This document shows positions 48,101 through 60,030 of a stretch of 64,000 nucleotides of DNA, piece by piece. A program made the position numbers and the translations under genes. The notes beneath the pieces were generated by a model. It searched no databases. It had not been told where the DNA came from and saw nothing but the letters and a program-made list of their open reading frames with translations. How positions within the stretch are numbered: the first letter of the stretch is position 1; each line of letters starts with the position of its first letter. This DNA comes from Caenorhabditis elegans (Eukaryota > Nematoda > Chromadorea > Rhabditida > Rhabditidae): the NCBI RefSeq assembly GCF_000002985.6, contig NC_003284.9, positions 15,190,001 to 15,254,000 on the forward strand. Direction: 5' to 3'.

Positions 48101-51100
48101 AAGTTTGGTTGTCTAGTTCTGACTAGTCATACAGTAGTTGATGGATTATGAAAAACGTTCCCAGCTCTACGAAAACGTTTTTATACTATTCAATTTATTG
48201 ATAAAATAGGCTTTGCCAATCACTCACGTGTAAAGCTCGGGAACAAAACTAAGCTTGTTCGGGTCTTGTTTCGAAAAGCTTGGTCGCGACGAGATGAACT
48301 GCGCAACGGTATGTGCCACAAAGTTGAGACGAACAAATGCGCTGCCCAGCGAGTTTTGGATCATCGCCGTGAACTGAACCGTGGCGTCCGTGTCCGAGAG
48401 GTCCAACATCAGATTATTCTCAACAAAAGCCAGGGAGTCCATGTTGATGCCAGGAATGTCAGAGCAAGCCATCTAAAATACACATGTCATGTAAATTCAC
48501 AATATCGAGTAGTTTGAACTTACAATTCTCAATAGATTCGTCAGTGTGTTCTTGTTGCGTCTCAAGTGATTGAACGCTTTACAACAGTAATCGATAAACT
48601 TCTGGTTGTATTGAGTTGGAGCTCTTCCGTTGTTTATAACATGGAACATTTCGGTGGTGAACACAAAAGGAACCCGATCTCTGGAAAGTTGAAGCCTAAA
48701 GTTTTTCCAATTTTCCCCCAAATATGATACCTTCTGAATCCTGCTGCCATCTGCCAATCACCCATATATTTTCCAAAGTCGATATGGAAAACATGTCCAT
48801 TCTTCGTGAACAATATATTGTCGTTATGCCGATCTCCAATACCAAGAACATACGTCACAATGCACCATCCAGCACACGACCTGATAAAGTTCTCCTGAGC
48901 CTCCTTGTAGGCAAACTCGTCACTATTGTGCTTCATGAGCCACTTGCGTAGAATCTCATCGTTGAGCACGCCACGCAGACCCTCCTCTTTTTGAATTTCC
49001 ATAAGTGTTGCACAATTGAGCACAAGTTCTCCCATTCCTCTACGGTAGCCGACTGGCATGATGCGGAAGGTGATCATACGGAGATCGAGGCCATTTGACT
49101 TCCAAATTCTGTCCATCTCATTGAGCATTTTCATCACGAACGCGTCTTGTCGCATGTCATCGTCACGCTGGAAAGCATCAGAATTTAAATTAGGATAATT
49201 CTATAAATCAGTGATGAGAAGAAAATTATTTAGGATTAAATGTGGAGTGGTTCTGTTTTAAAATTTAAAATCCACATCATTTTTTTTTCAAGTTTAAATT
49301 TAAATTTAACGCGATATATAATATATCTTTATTTTTATTTTTTTGGGCTAGAAAATAATGGTTAGGAAAAAAAGCAAAGAACAAAAAATTAATTTCGAAC
49401 CGAATCACTCACCTTATGGATAATGGAGTAATTCATGTTGAGCCCTCTGAAGACAATTTTCAAAGGTTTGGCATTCGAATTGAAAACACTGCATTCCTCA
49501 ATCCTCACACCAGTACAATCAAATGCCGGACAAATTGGAAGCCGTACTTTGTTCTGTAGTAATTTGGAGTCAAGAATTCCAAGTCGAGTTCTCAACCGGT
49601 GAAGTCTCTCTATTTCAGAATCCCCAGACTTTGATCTCAAATCATCTTGAATCGAGTCCAGCTCATTCAATAGTTCGTGTTGCAGCTTGATGTCAGTCTT
49701 CAAGTTCGGATTCTCATGCTCGTCAATCATCTTCTGCTGCAGATTCTGGCATCGAATCGCGTACGGAAGATCGTCAACTGCACAATGATCGACGCGTTGC
49801 TGGAGTTGCCAATAGATTTCAAATGTGAAGTCTAGGCTGACAAATGAGAGCTCTAGAATGAAATCGGCCAGCGCCGACTTTTCGTAGAGCTCGAATCGGA
49901 GTGCTTCAATGAATTGTGGGATGGTGTGGTAGAGAAAATCAGTGGAACCTCGAGCCAGTGACTGGACTGCGTGAGCTCGAATTCGCTCATCGGGATACCT
50001 GAAAATATTTAAGATTAATGTTGAAATTAGTTGATACAAAATTGATCTGAAAAATAAGTTGTTAAAAATTTTTTTAAACTCACTTTGGCAGCAAAAACTC
50101 CATTGCAATCTCCGGTCGAAGCGGCGCCCATTCCTCCAAAATCTGATAAACTCTCATCACAAATCCAAAACTCCAGTCTTGAAGCGAAGAGAGCACAAGT
50201 GGAAGAGCTTCAGGCTGATTTGTCAGATGTAATCTTTTCTGCCAAATCAAATCCTGATCATCCGTCTCTAGCGTCGATGTATCCTGATTTTCAATCAACT
50301 CCAACAAGTACTCCTGAGTCTCAATATCCAGCGTTGCAAAGTCTTGTGGAATACATTGCATATCAATTACGACATTTGGAAAGTAGATTTCAGTGTCCCA
50401 AATTTTGAAACTCATGATCAAAATTGGATCTCGAGCGTCCTTGATATACGGGTACGGTCCAAATGGCTTGAGCATGGGTTGTTTCTTTAAAAGTGTCAGT
50501 GGCAGGAAGAGAGGCCCTTGGCGCATAAATCTGTAAATCTATAATAGAAGGGAATGTAAAATTATGTCAAACCGACAAATTCTCATCATAAAGTGGCACT
50601 GAGCAATATCCCAACATGACAATATCAGGATTATATTCGTTCGCAGCTTGAGCACTATTTCTCACGGTTCCACTAATTGAAACAACGATTCGAGTTTCAC
50701 GAGGGTACTGGCACAAGTTGAGTCGTTTGAATTTAGCCTAAAAAGTTTATTTCATTAAACTGAGTTTTTTCTATATATAACACTTACATAAAGGTCCAAT
50801 GGAATCCTCGGGAAAAAATGATCATTTTTGATCGTTTTTGGCACTTTGTTACTGAACCCGTCCAACACCTGCGTTCCATGATACAAATCCAATGACATAT
50901 AAAACTCGGAATACTGACTTTGCCAATGTTCCGGAATAGAATGCACCGAGTTGAGCATAATTTGCAAAAAGTCCATTTTCGACAACACTTCCACTTTTGG
51001 CTTCGTAATTATTTGCAGCGGCGGAATATTGTATCGACTCACTGTGCACCGACAGTAGAGCTCCAAAAATGAGTGAATCTCACGCAAAAAATCATTCCGA

Positions 51101-54100
51101 TGATGAACGAGTTGATCCTCTGTCGTTGATGCCAGGTATTTCTGCATCTCGTTGTAAAGCTTCTCAGGGACGATTCCATGAAGACACTTGCAGAGAAGCA
51201 TGATCACTTGTTTTACTCGTTGAGATGAAGAGGACACTGAAATATGGAAACATTGATGGAATCATAATATTAAAAAATGTTATCAGAGTGGGGAACTTGA
51301 TTTGAATTTGTGAACAAATGCACATAGAAACATTCTGTTTTAGCAAAAATGATAAGCCCAATGCGGGGCTCGAACCCGCGACAACCAGATTAAGAGTCTG
51401 GTGCTCTACCGACTGAGCTAACCGGGCCGCGACATCAGCAGTAATTTGAAAAATAAAATAGTGTAAGATGATATCGTTATCAACAAAACGAAGCATGTGT
51501 CGTTTAGTTTTCATTTCTTGAATGCTGGTTAGTCGGTAGATTAGTGAATTTGAAAAGGTGAATAGTATTTTTTCTAGAAATTGGCAAAATAATCACATGT
51601 TTAAGGGAATTTCAATGCCGATAAGCTTGGAATCTACAGAACTGCTAAAACTATTTCTTACATTTCAACGTTGATCCATCATTAAAGGCAATCTCGTATT
51701 GACTCATTTCTGATGCAAGGTGCCCAAGTGTGTTCTCCACATCTTCCTTGTCCACTACTGTTGAATATTTGACTTGGCTTCTTAAACTTTCAGAACGATT
51801 CAGTATCGGAAAATGGCCCCCGTACAACTTACTTCATTAAATTCCAAGATTCTAGTGTTTGCTCGTAAATTCGAGAATTTGGCGCGAAAACTCCTAAATC
51901 TAGCTTTACATCGTCGCCATTCAGCAGGCAATGTCCAGTATACAAATTGGATCCTAGCAGGCTATCACTTGACAAGAACTGATTCAAACCGTAGATCTGA
52001 AACATAGACGACACAAACTACGGAATAGAAGTTGCATAGTAATAAAAGTTACGACTTTCGATGCAGCAGAATAAACCACAAGAGTGACGTTGCGTTCCGC
52101 CCGCCCCCCAACAATTACAGGATTATGCCAGTGTCCAACACCAGCAGAATCTTCGAAAAATGACTGTGTGACTGAGGGGCAGCATCGACGAAACACACGT
52201 TTTGTGATGATTCTTGTTGTTCTCGGTCATAGGTAAACAACGGCTACTGCCCAAAACTGACCTTCAACCCGTATTCTTTGTCTGTTGGTAACTCCGAGTC
52301 AAATAGGGAAAGCGCTTGTGTGGTTATAATGTCCATCTTTTCGTCAATTGCGCAAATCATCGCTTTACCATTGCTTTTGTTGGCTTTCCAGCTGAAAATT
52401 TGAATTTGTTTTGGAAGAGGACTAACGATTATTGTAGGGTATCGAGGTGTATTGACCCACGACGTGGCTAAGAAGATCGTACAACGTGAACTCATGAACT
52501 AATTTATTTATTCCTTAATTTAGTAATGTATCAAACTACTCGTCTTATCCTCGTCGTTCCGCCTTCAGAGCATAACAATTATCACTTCTTATAGTAAAGA
52601 ACTATTACGAAACCATCAGTTCATGAGAATGCCTACTTTCCGGCACGAAAATAGCGACAGCAGAAAGAGCATGCGGCGACGAGAGATTTGGGTGTCTTCG
52701 CTACGAGATATTCCCGCGCCAAAACGGTAGGCATTCTCATGATCTCGTGGTTTCTTGATACAATTTTGCCCATCCAAAAATGTAATAGAGAAATTGCAGT
52801 GGTTGTCATACTCAATTTTTGACAACTCACTACAAGCGCTCTTACTTCTTACTTATAAAAAGAGAACAAAGGATTTAGCACTTAAAAGAATCGAACCCGG
52901 GAGCTTGCGCACACTAGCCATCCACACAAACCACTCGGCCACGAGGGACGTTAAGTGTTCGGACCTCCAAAGTTTTCAAAACAGGGGGAGGCGGAAGCTA
53001 CTGTGGTCCTAATTTGGCAATCACTGCATAATTAAGAATCAATAATCGAACGCGCGGACTACCCTACCCGGAAACATGTGACGTTGAGACATCCTGCTCA
53101 AGATTATTGTAGGGTATCGAAGTGTATTTACCCACGACGTGGCTAAGAAGATCGTACAACATGAGCTCATGAACTAACTTATTTATTCCTTAGTTTAGTA
53201 ATGTATCAAACTACTCGTCTTCTCCTCGTTCGACCTAATTACATAACAAACACTAAAAATGAATGTTGCATTTCCTAGTAGTCCTCCAGTCTGTAACTCA
53301 GTCTCAAACTTTTTCCTGTTGTCATAGTCTCTTCAAATAGTTGAATATTGGATTTTAAATTTCACTGTTTCGTCGCTAAATTTTTCTCATAGTCATCCAC
53401 GATTTGCTAAACTTTCAGCTCAAAATAAACGCATTCATAATTAAAACCAAAAAATTTCAAACTCTAAATAACCCATCGTATACTGAAGTCTCAAATAGTA
53501 TTAAGTCGGAAACTTGCCTAAAAGTAAGTCCTACCTACTTATTGTGAAAACACGGTACCTTCCAGTGCATTTGTCTAGTACCTAGTACATTTTCCAAAAC
53601 ATCAAGTTACCTGTGATCTTTGTAGACTACAACTTTCACTGTACTTGCTGTAGTGACCATATAGTCGACGGTGGGTGCAATAAAGAAATCTGGAGTCATA
53701 TCCTTTCTAATCAAGTTCCTCTTGCATAACTTCTTCACTTGTTCCTCAATTCCGTTTGGACAGTCAATGAGGCAAAACGAGGATGACGGGAATTCAATGT
53801 TCTCTTGTATCAGCTTGGCGCCACCGACACATTCTGGTTCTGAAATTATGCACCTATTGGCAAACTTTCATATTTCTGCCAACCATCAATAGGCTTTGAA
53901 AAGTACGCATTCACAGCTGGCATAGAGTTGTCTGGAGAGGGTGTGTCGGTGGAATAAGTGGATATGAACAGTGGGTCGAATTCTTTTCGGATCTGAAAAA
54001 AAATCAACGTTTTCAAACGTTTATTGAATACTTGAATTGCAGTACTTGAACTATGCGATCCTAATGCGAAGAACAATTCGAATTAGTTCAGCCGAGGAGG

Positions 54101-56365
54101 ACCTAATGTGAAGGGGGAAGGAAAAAAGTGGACAAAACCAATCAATTTCAATTTGTTTCTCGTTTGATGATAAACGTCCCCCTCTCGAGATAGGGTCACT
54201 TTTCTGACCGTATGAAAAGAAAGAAAAGATAATCGGTGGATAAAGTGTTTTTTGGCAAATTTATTTTGACAAAAAAATTTGGGGCGTTAATATACGAATT
54301 TAGTTGAGAAGCATACCTGAATTTAGTTAAAAACTATCTGCCTGATACTGGGTGGTCTATAATTGTTGTGTCGTGACGACGATAGAGAATAATAAGAAGG
54401 TTTATTAGTTAAACCGGAGAAGTGTGGAATAATCCAAAATACAAGAAGAGTTCACAGTGACCCTTTCCTCACGTCGATAACTAGTAAAGGTTCACGTTCC
54501 TATCCAGCACCATCTGAGTTTTTGGTGGAATGGTGGCAATGACTTTGGACTGCAGCTTCGTTTGTCACGACACAACAATAATTTAAAAAAATATGGACCA
54601 CCCAGTAGATAGCATGTGCTATGTAAAATACTAATATAAACTAATACAATAAAGTGTTTTTAATAGAGTGTTTTTGGCAAATTTACTTTGACAAAAAAGT
54701 TTGGGCGTTTACATACAAAATTAGTTGAGAAGCATGAAGTATCTGTCTGATACTGGGTGGTCTATAATCAAAAAATATGGACCACCCAGTAGATAGCATA
54801 CACTAGAATACTAATAAAATTATCTTCTTTGCAAAAGTCTAATATTTTTAGCTTTAAACCTAATTTTCCTACCTCGTCTTGTGAAGCATTTGAGCTATCC
54901 TCAAAAGCGCTCAAATCAATCAAGTCACCATTGAGAAGAGCTCCGTACGATGAGTTGAGGGAATGCATTACGTATGGCACGTAGAGATGAGTTAACGGCT
55001 GATACTGAATGCTATGATCATGACTGCCAGTTTGATTAGACGATGTGTCGACTGTCGAGTTGAAACTTATTTCGAATGGCTTAATGGCTGAAATTCAGAA
55101 ATACATGTATTTAGCAAATATATATGTTTTTCATTTTCAAGAATGTGCATGACACCGCAGGAATTTCTCTACATTTTTGCATAATTCCAAAAAAGAAAAC
55201 AAGAAAAACAATCTGACCCTTTTTCGTCAAGTGTCTCCTTCAATTTTTCAAACCAACCAAAAAAAAGACAATAAATTGTTTGAATAAACTCACGGGACAG
55301 AAACTGCTGACTGTCCGACGCGAACGATGGAGCTGAATGTCTGAGCGGTGTGGAAGAGACTGGAGGTGTGGGATGTATCGGCACTGGAGGTGACTGTTGG
55401 ACTCTCGAATGTCTTGGCGGCACTGGTGGTGGTGGTGGGACAAAGTAGCGATCATGGAGCACTAAATAGCCTTGTAAAATTAAACAGGATTTTTTTTGTT
55501 CTTTTGGAAAATGTATTTATTGATATGATATTATACTTTTAGGACGTACTAATTATATGTATACTCTTCTAATATAAAAATTAAAACTTACATGGAACTG
55601 ATGGAGCCGGTGGAAACTTATACTGCTCTGGTTTTGGAGGCCTCGGTGGAGGTGGAAACGCCGGCGGCTGGGACGTGGAAGCTATTGCAGACCAGTCTTG
55701 GAAATAGTTTCTCGGATATGATTGCGAGTGTGGAATCGGTCCAGCACGAGGCTCGTTGTAGACTGGACGGAAATCAATGGGGCTTGTGGCAAGTGAGCTG
55801 CAATGATAACTATTTAATTTTGAGCCGGCTAGGAAATCGTCAGCTCTTTTTATTCCGTGTCAATTTAATCGCTTTTGATTTTTGACAAGCTGTAATTTGT
55901 TAAAAATTAATTTCAACAGTACCGTATAGAATCGGTTGTGCTTGTTCTTCATCAAAAAATAGATTTATAAAACATATTTTCCAAGATTTAGAATTCAATT
56001 TTTTTTGGTTTATGAGTCACAATTGACACAATAATTTTTCTATTTTCAAATTGAAATACCAAATGACTCACCCCGAATAGGACGAAGGTCCCGGACTATT
56101 CGCCTCGTACAACTGCTTTATCTGGTTGATTTTCCGCTGGCGCGCTGGCTCATCAGGACTCTCAAATCGGATCAAGTCCAAGTCGTTCGACCTCAGCTTC
56201 TGCTCGTCTTTGAACGTTTTTCTGAAATTGTGAGACGTCATGAAGAAAGAAGAAGAAAGGAGAAAAAAGTGCTCAGGGTCTCCCGGGCCATGGGCATCAG
56301 GTGTCTTTTTACACAACTCACTTTGAAATTTCGATGGCTAGTTGGAGCTCTTCATCGTCGCTCAT
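45122..56365 (-). CDS. piki-1: Class II phosphatidylinositol 3-kinase PIKI-1, 23 exons
   Basis: Exons (5' to 3'): 56365-56322, 56221-56072, 55797-55592, 55461-55294, 55087-54873, 53992-53884, 53839-53611, 52391-52262, 51996-51833, about 51780-51662, 51236-50788, 50737-50577, 50530-50084, 49998-49413, 49167-48731, 48680-48524, 48472-48228, 48020-47945, 47894-47794, 47743-47608, 45746-45596, 45541-45396, 45319-45122; about 1607 residues. Order: UIM-like DEELQLAIEIS at 4-14, proline-rich region (66-189), Ras-binding domain (about 262-417), C2, PIK helical domain, kinase with GDRHNDN (catalytic Asp1171) and DFG-type Asp1189, then PX (about 1340-1455) and C2 (about 1470-1607). The C-terminal PX-C2 pair defines class II. 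The enzyme makes PI3P and PI(3,4)P2; in worms it acts in apoptotic-cell phagosome maturation. The acceptor of exon 10 is uncertain (51780 or 51786). The start follows an acceptor at 56393. Confidence 0.96.
46124..46196 (+). tRNA. tRNA-Val (anticodon AAC)
   Basis: 73-nt cloverleaf including discriminator A: acceptor GGTCTCG pairs with CGAGATC (one G-T), anticodon loop CTAACAC with AAC at 46157-46159, T-arm GGTTCGAGCC. It lies antisense in the piki-1 intron 45747-47607. Four or more T follow within 10 nt. Confidence 0.95.
46200..47520. repeat. Composite repeat region with tRNA-like segment, copy 1
   Basis: In a piki-1 intron. It contains: a segment duplicated directly at 46262-46440 and 47078-47230; a minus-strand tRNA-like segment at 46445-46525 (A-box-like CGGCCAAGTGG, B-box GGTTCGATTC); a block starting GGCTAAGAAGATCGTACAA repeated at 46713 and 47228; a GGACG/CGTCC-rich palindromic part at 46850-47090; and a small inverted-repeat element at 47397-47520 with ends TGAGAATGCCTAC and GTAGGCATTCTCA. 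Most parts recur at 52428-53245. Confidence 0.7.
47397..47520. mobile_element. Small MITE with TGAGAATGCCTAC ends
   Basis: Terminal inverted repeats TGAGAATGCCTAC and GTAGGCATTCTCA about 120 bp apart. A second copy lies at 52623-52741 in another piki-1 intron. Confidence 0.8.
51355..51427 (-). tRNA. tRNA-Lys (anticodon CTT)
   Basis: Acceptor GCCCGGT pairs with ATTGGGC, D-arm TAGCTCAGTCGGTAGAGC, anticodon loop CTCTTAA (CTT complement at 51392-51394), T-arm GGTTCGAGCC. It lies inside the piki-1 intron 51237-51661 on the same strand as the host gene. Confidence 0.95.
52428..53245. repeat. Composite repeat region with tRNA-like segment, copy 2
   Basis: In piki-1 intron 52392-53610. Two direct repeats of about 150 bp, starting ATTGTAGGGTATCGA at about 52432 and 53104 and containing GGCTAAGAAGATCGTACAA, flank a tRNA-like segment (about 52865-52950, minus strand: A-box TGGCCGAGTGG, B-box GGTTCGATTC) and a small MITE (52623-52741). 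The layout resembles an LTR element in outline, but I see no primer-binding site, polypurine tract or target duplication. Confidence 0.65.
52623..52741. mobile_element. Small MITE with TGAGAATGCCTAC ends, second copy
   Basis: Ends TGAGAATGCCTAC and GTAGGCATTCTCA, internally similar to the copy at 47397-47520 (shared GGCGACGAGAGATTTGG). Confidence 0.8.
54348..54605. mobile_element. TA-flanked MITE, full copy
   Basis: Ends CTGGGTGGTCTATAATT and AATATGGACCACCCAG; inner arms also carry TTGTTGTGTCGTGACGA against its complement. TA on each side fits a Tc1/mariner-type target. Confidence 0.85.
54753..54789. mobile_element. 37 bp remnant of the same MITE
   Basis: CTGGGTGGTCTATAATC followed directly by the right terminus ATATGGACCACCCAG, with TA on both sides and flanks equal to those of 54348-54605. 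Confidence 0.85.
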
Positions 56366-57419
56366 AATCCTCCTTCACGCCCAGTTTGCGAGCTGAAAAT
56401 TATTCTAACTGGATAAAATAAAAATCTATGAATAACTAGAATTTGAAAATGCTAAAAAAAATAATAAATAAATTATTCACATGTTCACTATTAATGTTAA
56501 TAAAAATATGATGGTTGAAACAGCTACTACACAAATAACAAGCCTAATATTTTCAAATTTTAAAATAATTTCGAAATAAGCTTATTCAGCAAAAAAAACG
56601 CATATTGAGCTTTGCATTAATCAATCCAATTGGTTAACTAGAGAACAAAAAACACCATATGGACGCAGAGGGAGAACAAGAGAAAGAGAGGAAGAAAGAC
56701 AAAGACAAGTGACCTGTTTAACCAAAAAAGAAGACGAGGACGAACGGGGCAACACAAAAAAAACGGTGCAGGAGGAGGAGGCGATAGTGTGTCTGCGCAG
56801 ACAAACAGTGTGCAAACACCGTAACGTAAATCCACACACAAACATTCTTGTTTTTTTTCTTCCCGGCAAAACGGTTCGGGAAAAAACACATACCGAAGGG
56901 GAAAGTAAACACTTGGTTTTTGGATTGTTTTGGGGAATATTTGTATCCAAAAACTTCATGTCAATACTTTCGCAATTTTTTCAAGACAACTAAATTTTGT
57001 GAATCAGTCCGGTTGTCAGGGAAAAAGAATATGCAGTGTACACCTACCAGCCGTCACTACTACTATTAATTGCGCATTTCCAATCACCAGCGCATGCCCT
57101 TAAGAAACGAAAAAACAAGACAACGACTTTTTCTTAAAGATTAGCACACTTTCTTATCAGTTCTTGCATTTTGATTCAGAACTATTTCAAAAGTCAATAA
57201 AATTGCATTGTTTAACTTTGAGACAATTTTCAGAGTATGTTTTTACTTTAGGCAACATTCGATGCTGATGATTGTACTTCTTCGCCCAATTTAAAAACTT
57301 CCGATTTGGAGCCACTAAGAGGCCATCTGCCACAAATCGCCCGTTTACAGGAGCTGTTGGACTGGAGCTGGAGAACTGGAGCTGTTGGAGCAAGTCTGCG
57401 GGTTTTGCGTTTTTTTTAT

Positions 57420-57602
57420 TTTAATCTGAAGTACAACTTTGTAGTTTATGATATTTCTTCAAAAAATTTGATGGTCGAGATAAAGTTGTGTTAATTGCGG
57501 CACTTTCATGCCTGTATTTTCTTCGTCTTTTTCTGTTCATATCTCGGCCATCAAATTTTTTGAAAAAACACCATCAACTACAAAGTTGTACTTTAGATTA
57601 AG
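57420..57602. repeat. Inverted repeat with about 68 bp arms
   Basis: AGTACAACTTTGTAGTTTAT near 57429 and its complement ending near 57595; both arms include ATTTGATGG(T/C)CGAGAT in opposite orientation. A further copy of ACAACTTTGTAGTT follows at about 57606. Confidence 0.75.
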
Positions 57603-58969
57603 ATGAACAACTTTGTAGTTAATCACTTTGTCAGAAAAAATTTTTCAACAAAGATATACACATCCAAAGGAAATGCGTTTTTTGAACTTAGGGGTTCTAC
57701 TGAACCCCAGGTTTTCGTCTGAAATCGTGCTCTGAACATCGAAACTAAAAAAAACAATCAAATTTACATTTTTCTATGACATATGAACAAATTAAGAAAA
57801 GTTTTCAAAAAAAAATTTTCGAAAAAATTTTAGAAATTTTTCATAAGGGCGGACCCTTTGGATTTTTTATTCAAAAAAATCCAAATTTTTTTTCATAATT
57901 TGTCAAATATTTATCAGATATTGTAAAAATATGTTTCCCTAATTGTATCTATGTACTTTCTTGCCAAATGTGGTGCTTTCGAAAACTAAGAAACTGTAAA
58001 AACCTCTATTCCTCTATCTGATCTACCTACTATGACAGTTTTTCGAAGTCATGTCCCACATCGGGCAAGCAAGATATCAAAAAATTGTCAACTACAAACT
58101 TGTTCAAGTTCTTATGGAACATGTTTCATGTTTAATAGTTTATTGCTTTCTGTGCAGAGTACGGAGATATCATCAGTCAAAATTAGTGATATTTGACTCA
58201 TAATTAGGTGCTCCTACCTGCTCAGCCATGCAAGATGGAAAAAAGATACACTATGTAATTTGTCAATCACTTCATTCCTAATAACTTTCTAATTGAAAAG
58301 TTTTCAGCTGCCTGCGGAGCTAGAACACTTTGGAAGTACTCACTTTCTATGAACAAGCGAAATTGACTGTTGTATTTTTTTGCCCAAAAGTGTGATTGAG
58401 CCATAAAAACTGTGGAAAATACTAAAATACACATTTTCTACACAATCAAGAAATTTTCAAAAATTTTGGGAAAAAAATTTTCATACCAAAAAATACCAAA
58501 TTTTTTTTTCATAAGGGGGTACCCTTATGAATTTTGAAATCGTACCATACTTGTGAAATTTAAAAAAAAATCGTGAAAGTGAAATTTCAAAAAAAAAAAG
58601 ACTCGAACAGACTTGTTCAACTTGTACTAAGAAAGGATTCATCAGTTGAACTAGTTAGTATCTATTCCCAACTTCTTCGTAGGCTACTACTTGGTTCATC
58701 CGACGCTCGTCTGTCGGCGGCCGGATATTCACCGAAAATTCTTGTGTCCCGGTTCGAAAAAGTTTGCTGAAAATATTTTGTCACCCATTTCAATTACTCA
58801 TCTTACTTTCGCGCAATCCTCACCGGAAGCGGTTCTTCTCAAAATCAAGCAAAAATCATTCGTCCGGTACTGAACAGTTTTCGCATGTTTGCGGTTTTTC
58901 GTCAGTAATTGACCAGATATTCGCGTGTTAGCGGCTGTTCGTTCGTTATTCACCAGTTGCTCGCATGTC

Positions 58970-59043
58970 GCTGTTTACCTGTGCAGTGGCAGAGCGTCTG
59001 TCTCGTAAACAGAAGGTCGGCGGTTCAATCCCGCCTGGGGGCA
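58970..59043 (+). pseudogene. tRNA-Thr (CGT) pseudogene
   Basis: The 3' half is intact: anticodon arm TCTGT-CTCGTAA-ACAGA, T-arm GGCGG-TTCAATC-CCGCC and acceptor TGGGGGC plus A. The 5' acceptor strand, which should be GCCCCC-like, is replaced by CTGTTTACC-like sequence and the D-stem is mismatched, so the cloverleaf cannot close. Confidence 0.7.
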
Positions 59044-59371
59044 TTTCTTTTTTAAAAACTCACTTTTCAAATTACCAACACTTGTTGGCCATCTAATCTT
59101 CTCGGGAGCTTTTGAGGTACTCTGATCACCCCCAAAAGCCGATTCCTTGTCATTTACACACGTACATTTTGCCTCCGCCGTTATCCATCTAGCCGCTTTG
59201 GTTTCTCTACTTTATCACCTTATTCACATTAATATCACCACTTTTTTGACAAAGCTATTAAAATATTTCCAATTTCACGGAAATTAAATAGACTTTATCT
59301 GATTTTGTTCACTGGCAATTAGATACTGATGAGAAAATTCACTTCTGACTCCGAAAATTTATCTCCTATTG

Positions 59372-59665
59372 TTAGGTTGAGCAAAAAGTCTTTGCACAAT
59401 TAGTTTTTTCTCTAGACAACTGCGGAATTTAAAAAAATCCGCCGATCGTTTATTTTTACATAGTAGGAAAGTATATTTCTAACATGATAGCACCCGAACA
59501 CATGTTGCTAAACATTCGAAGCAAGAACTGACAAAATATGGAAGGACGGTTCTCCCTCGGCCACTGAATTCTCCTGACAATGCTCCAAGTGAATAAAAAA
59601 CTATCCGGTGACAAAAAATCAAAACTAATTCCTTAAACTTTATTCCCTTGGGAAGTCCCACCTAA
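59372..59665 (+). mobile_element. Deleted mariner-type transposon relic
   Basis: The left end TTAGGTTGAGCAAAAAGT is a mariner-type terminal repeat. At 59483-59592 the plus frame reads HDSTRTHVAKHSKQEL and then VLPRPLNSPDNAPSE, corresponding to the HDNARPH and LPHPPYSPDLAPSD blocks of mariner transposases, including the catalytic Asp before N-A-P-S. The upstream catalytic region is deleted. The right end CCCACCTAA is a weak match to the terminal repeat. Confidence 0.8.
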
Positions 59666-60030
59666 ATCAATTCATGTGCGGTTATATGCCCATTTCAATA
59701 TTTATTTTTGTTTATATCAAGATAACTCGCCTGAACACCCTGCTTCCATTCATTTCATTGCGTTCTGAGTAATCTAGTTGATACAATATTTGTTTGAAGT
59801 CTTCGTAGGAATAAATACCGTATGAGCGAAAATGTTTAAGATTTTTCATTTACCCTGTCAACCAACAGCAAATCAGGCCATTGCAGTCTTTTAAAGAAAA
59901 AGTATGTCTCCACAGTCGAATTATTTTACATTCCATGTTCTTTCCATTTTGTAGTGTGTTTGTAGTGTGTTAGTGTGATTGTTAAAAAATGGGCTACCAT
60001 TGTCGAAAAAATTGTAGATATTGTTTAAGA

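Larger units (their letters stand above)
54235..54815. repeat. Local tandem duplication carrying a full and a deleted MITE
   Basis: The flank AGTGTTTTTTGGCAAATTTA through CTGATA is present twice (from about 54247 and about 54674), and TAGATAGCAT follows both inner elements. The first copy encloses the 258 bp element, the second a 37 bp element. All lies in the piki-1 intron 53993-54872. Confidence 0.85.

Noticed and set aside
52428-53245. LTR retrotransposon
   Set aside because: Direct repeats are present, but there is no primer-binding site, polypurine tract, coding remnant or target duplication that I can see; kept as a composite repeat.
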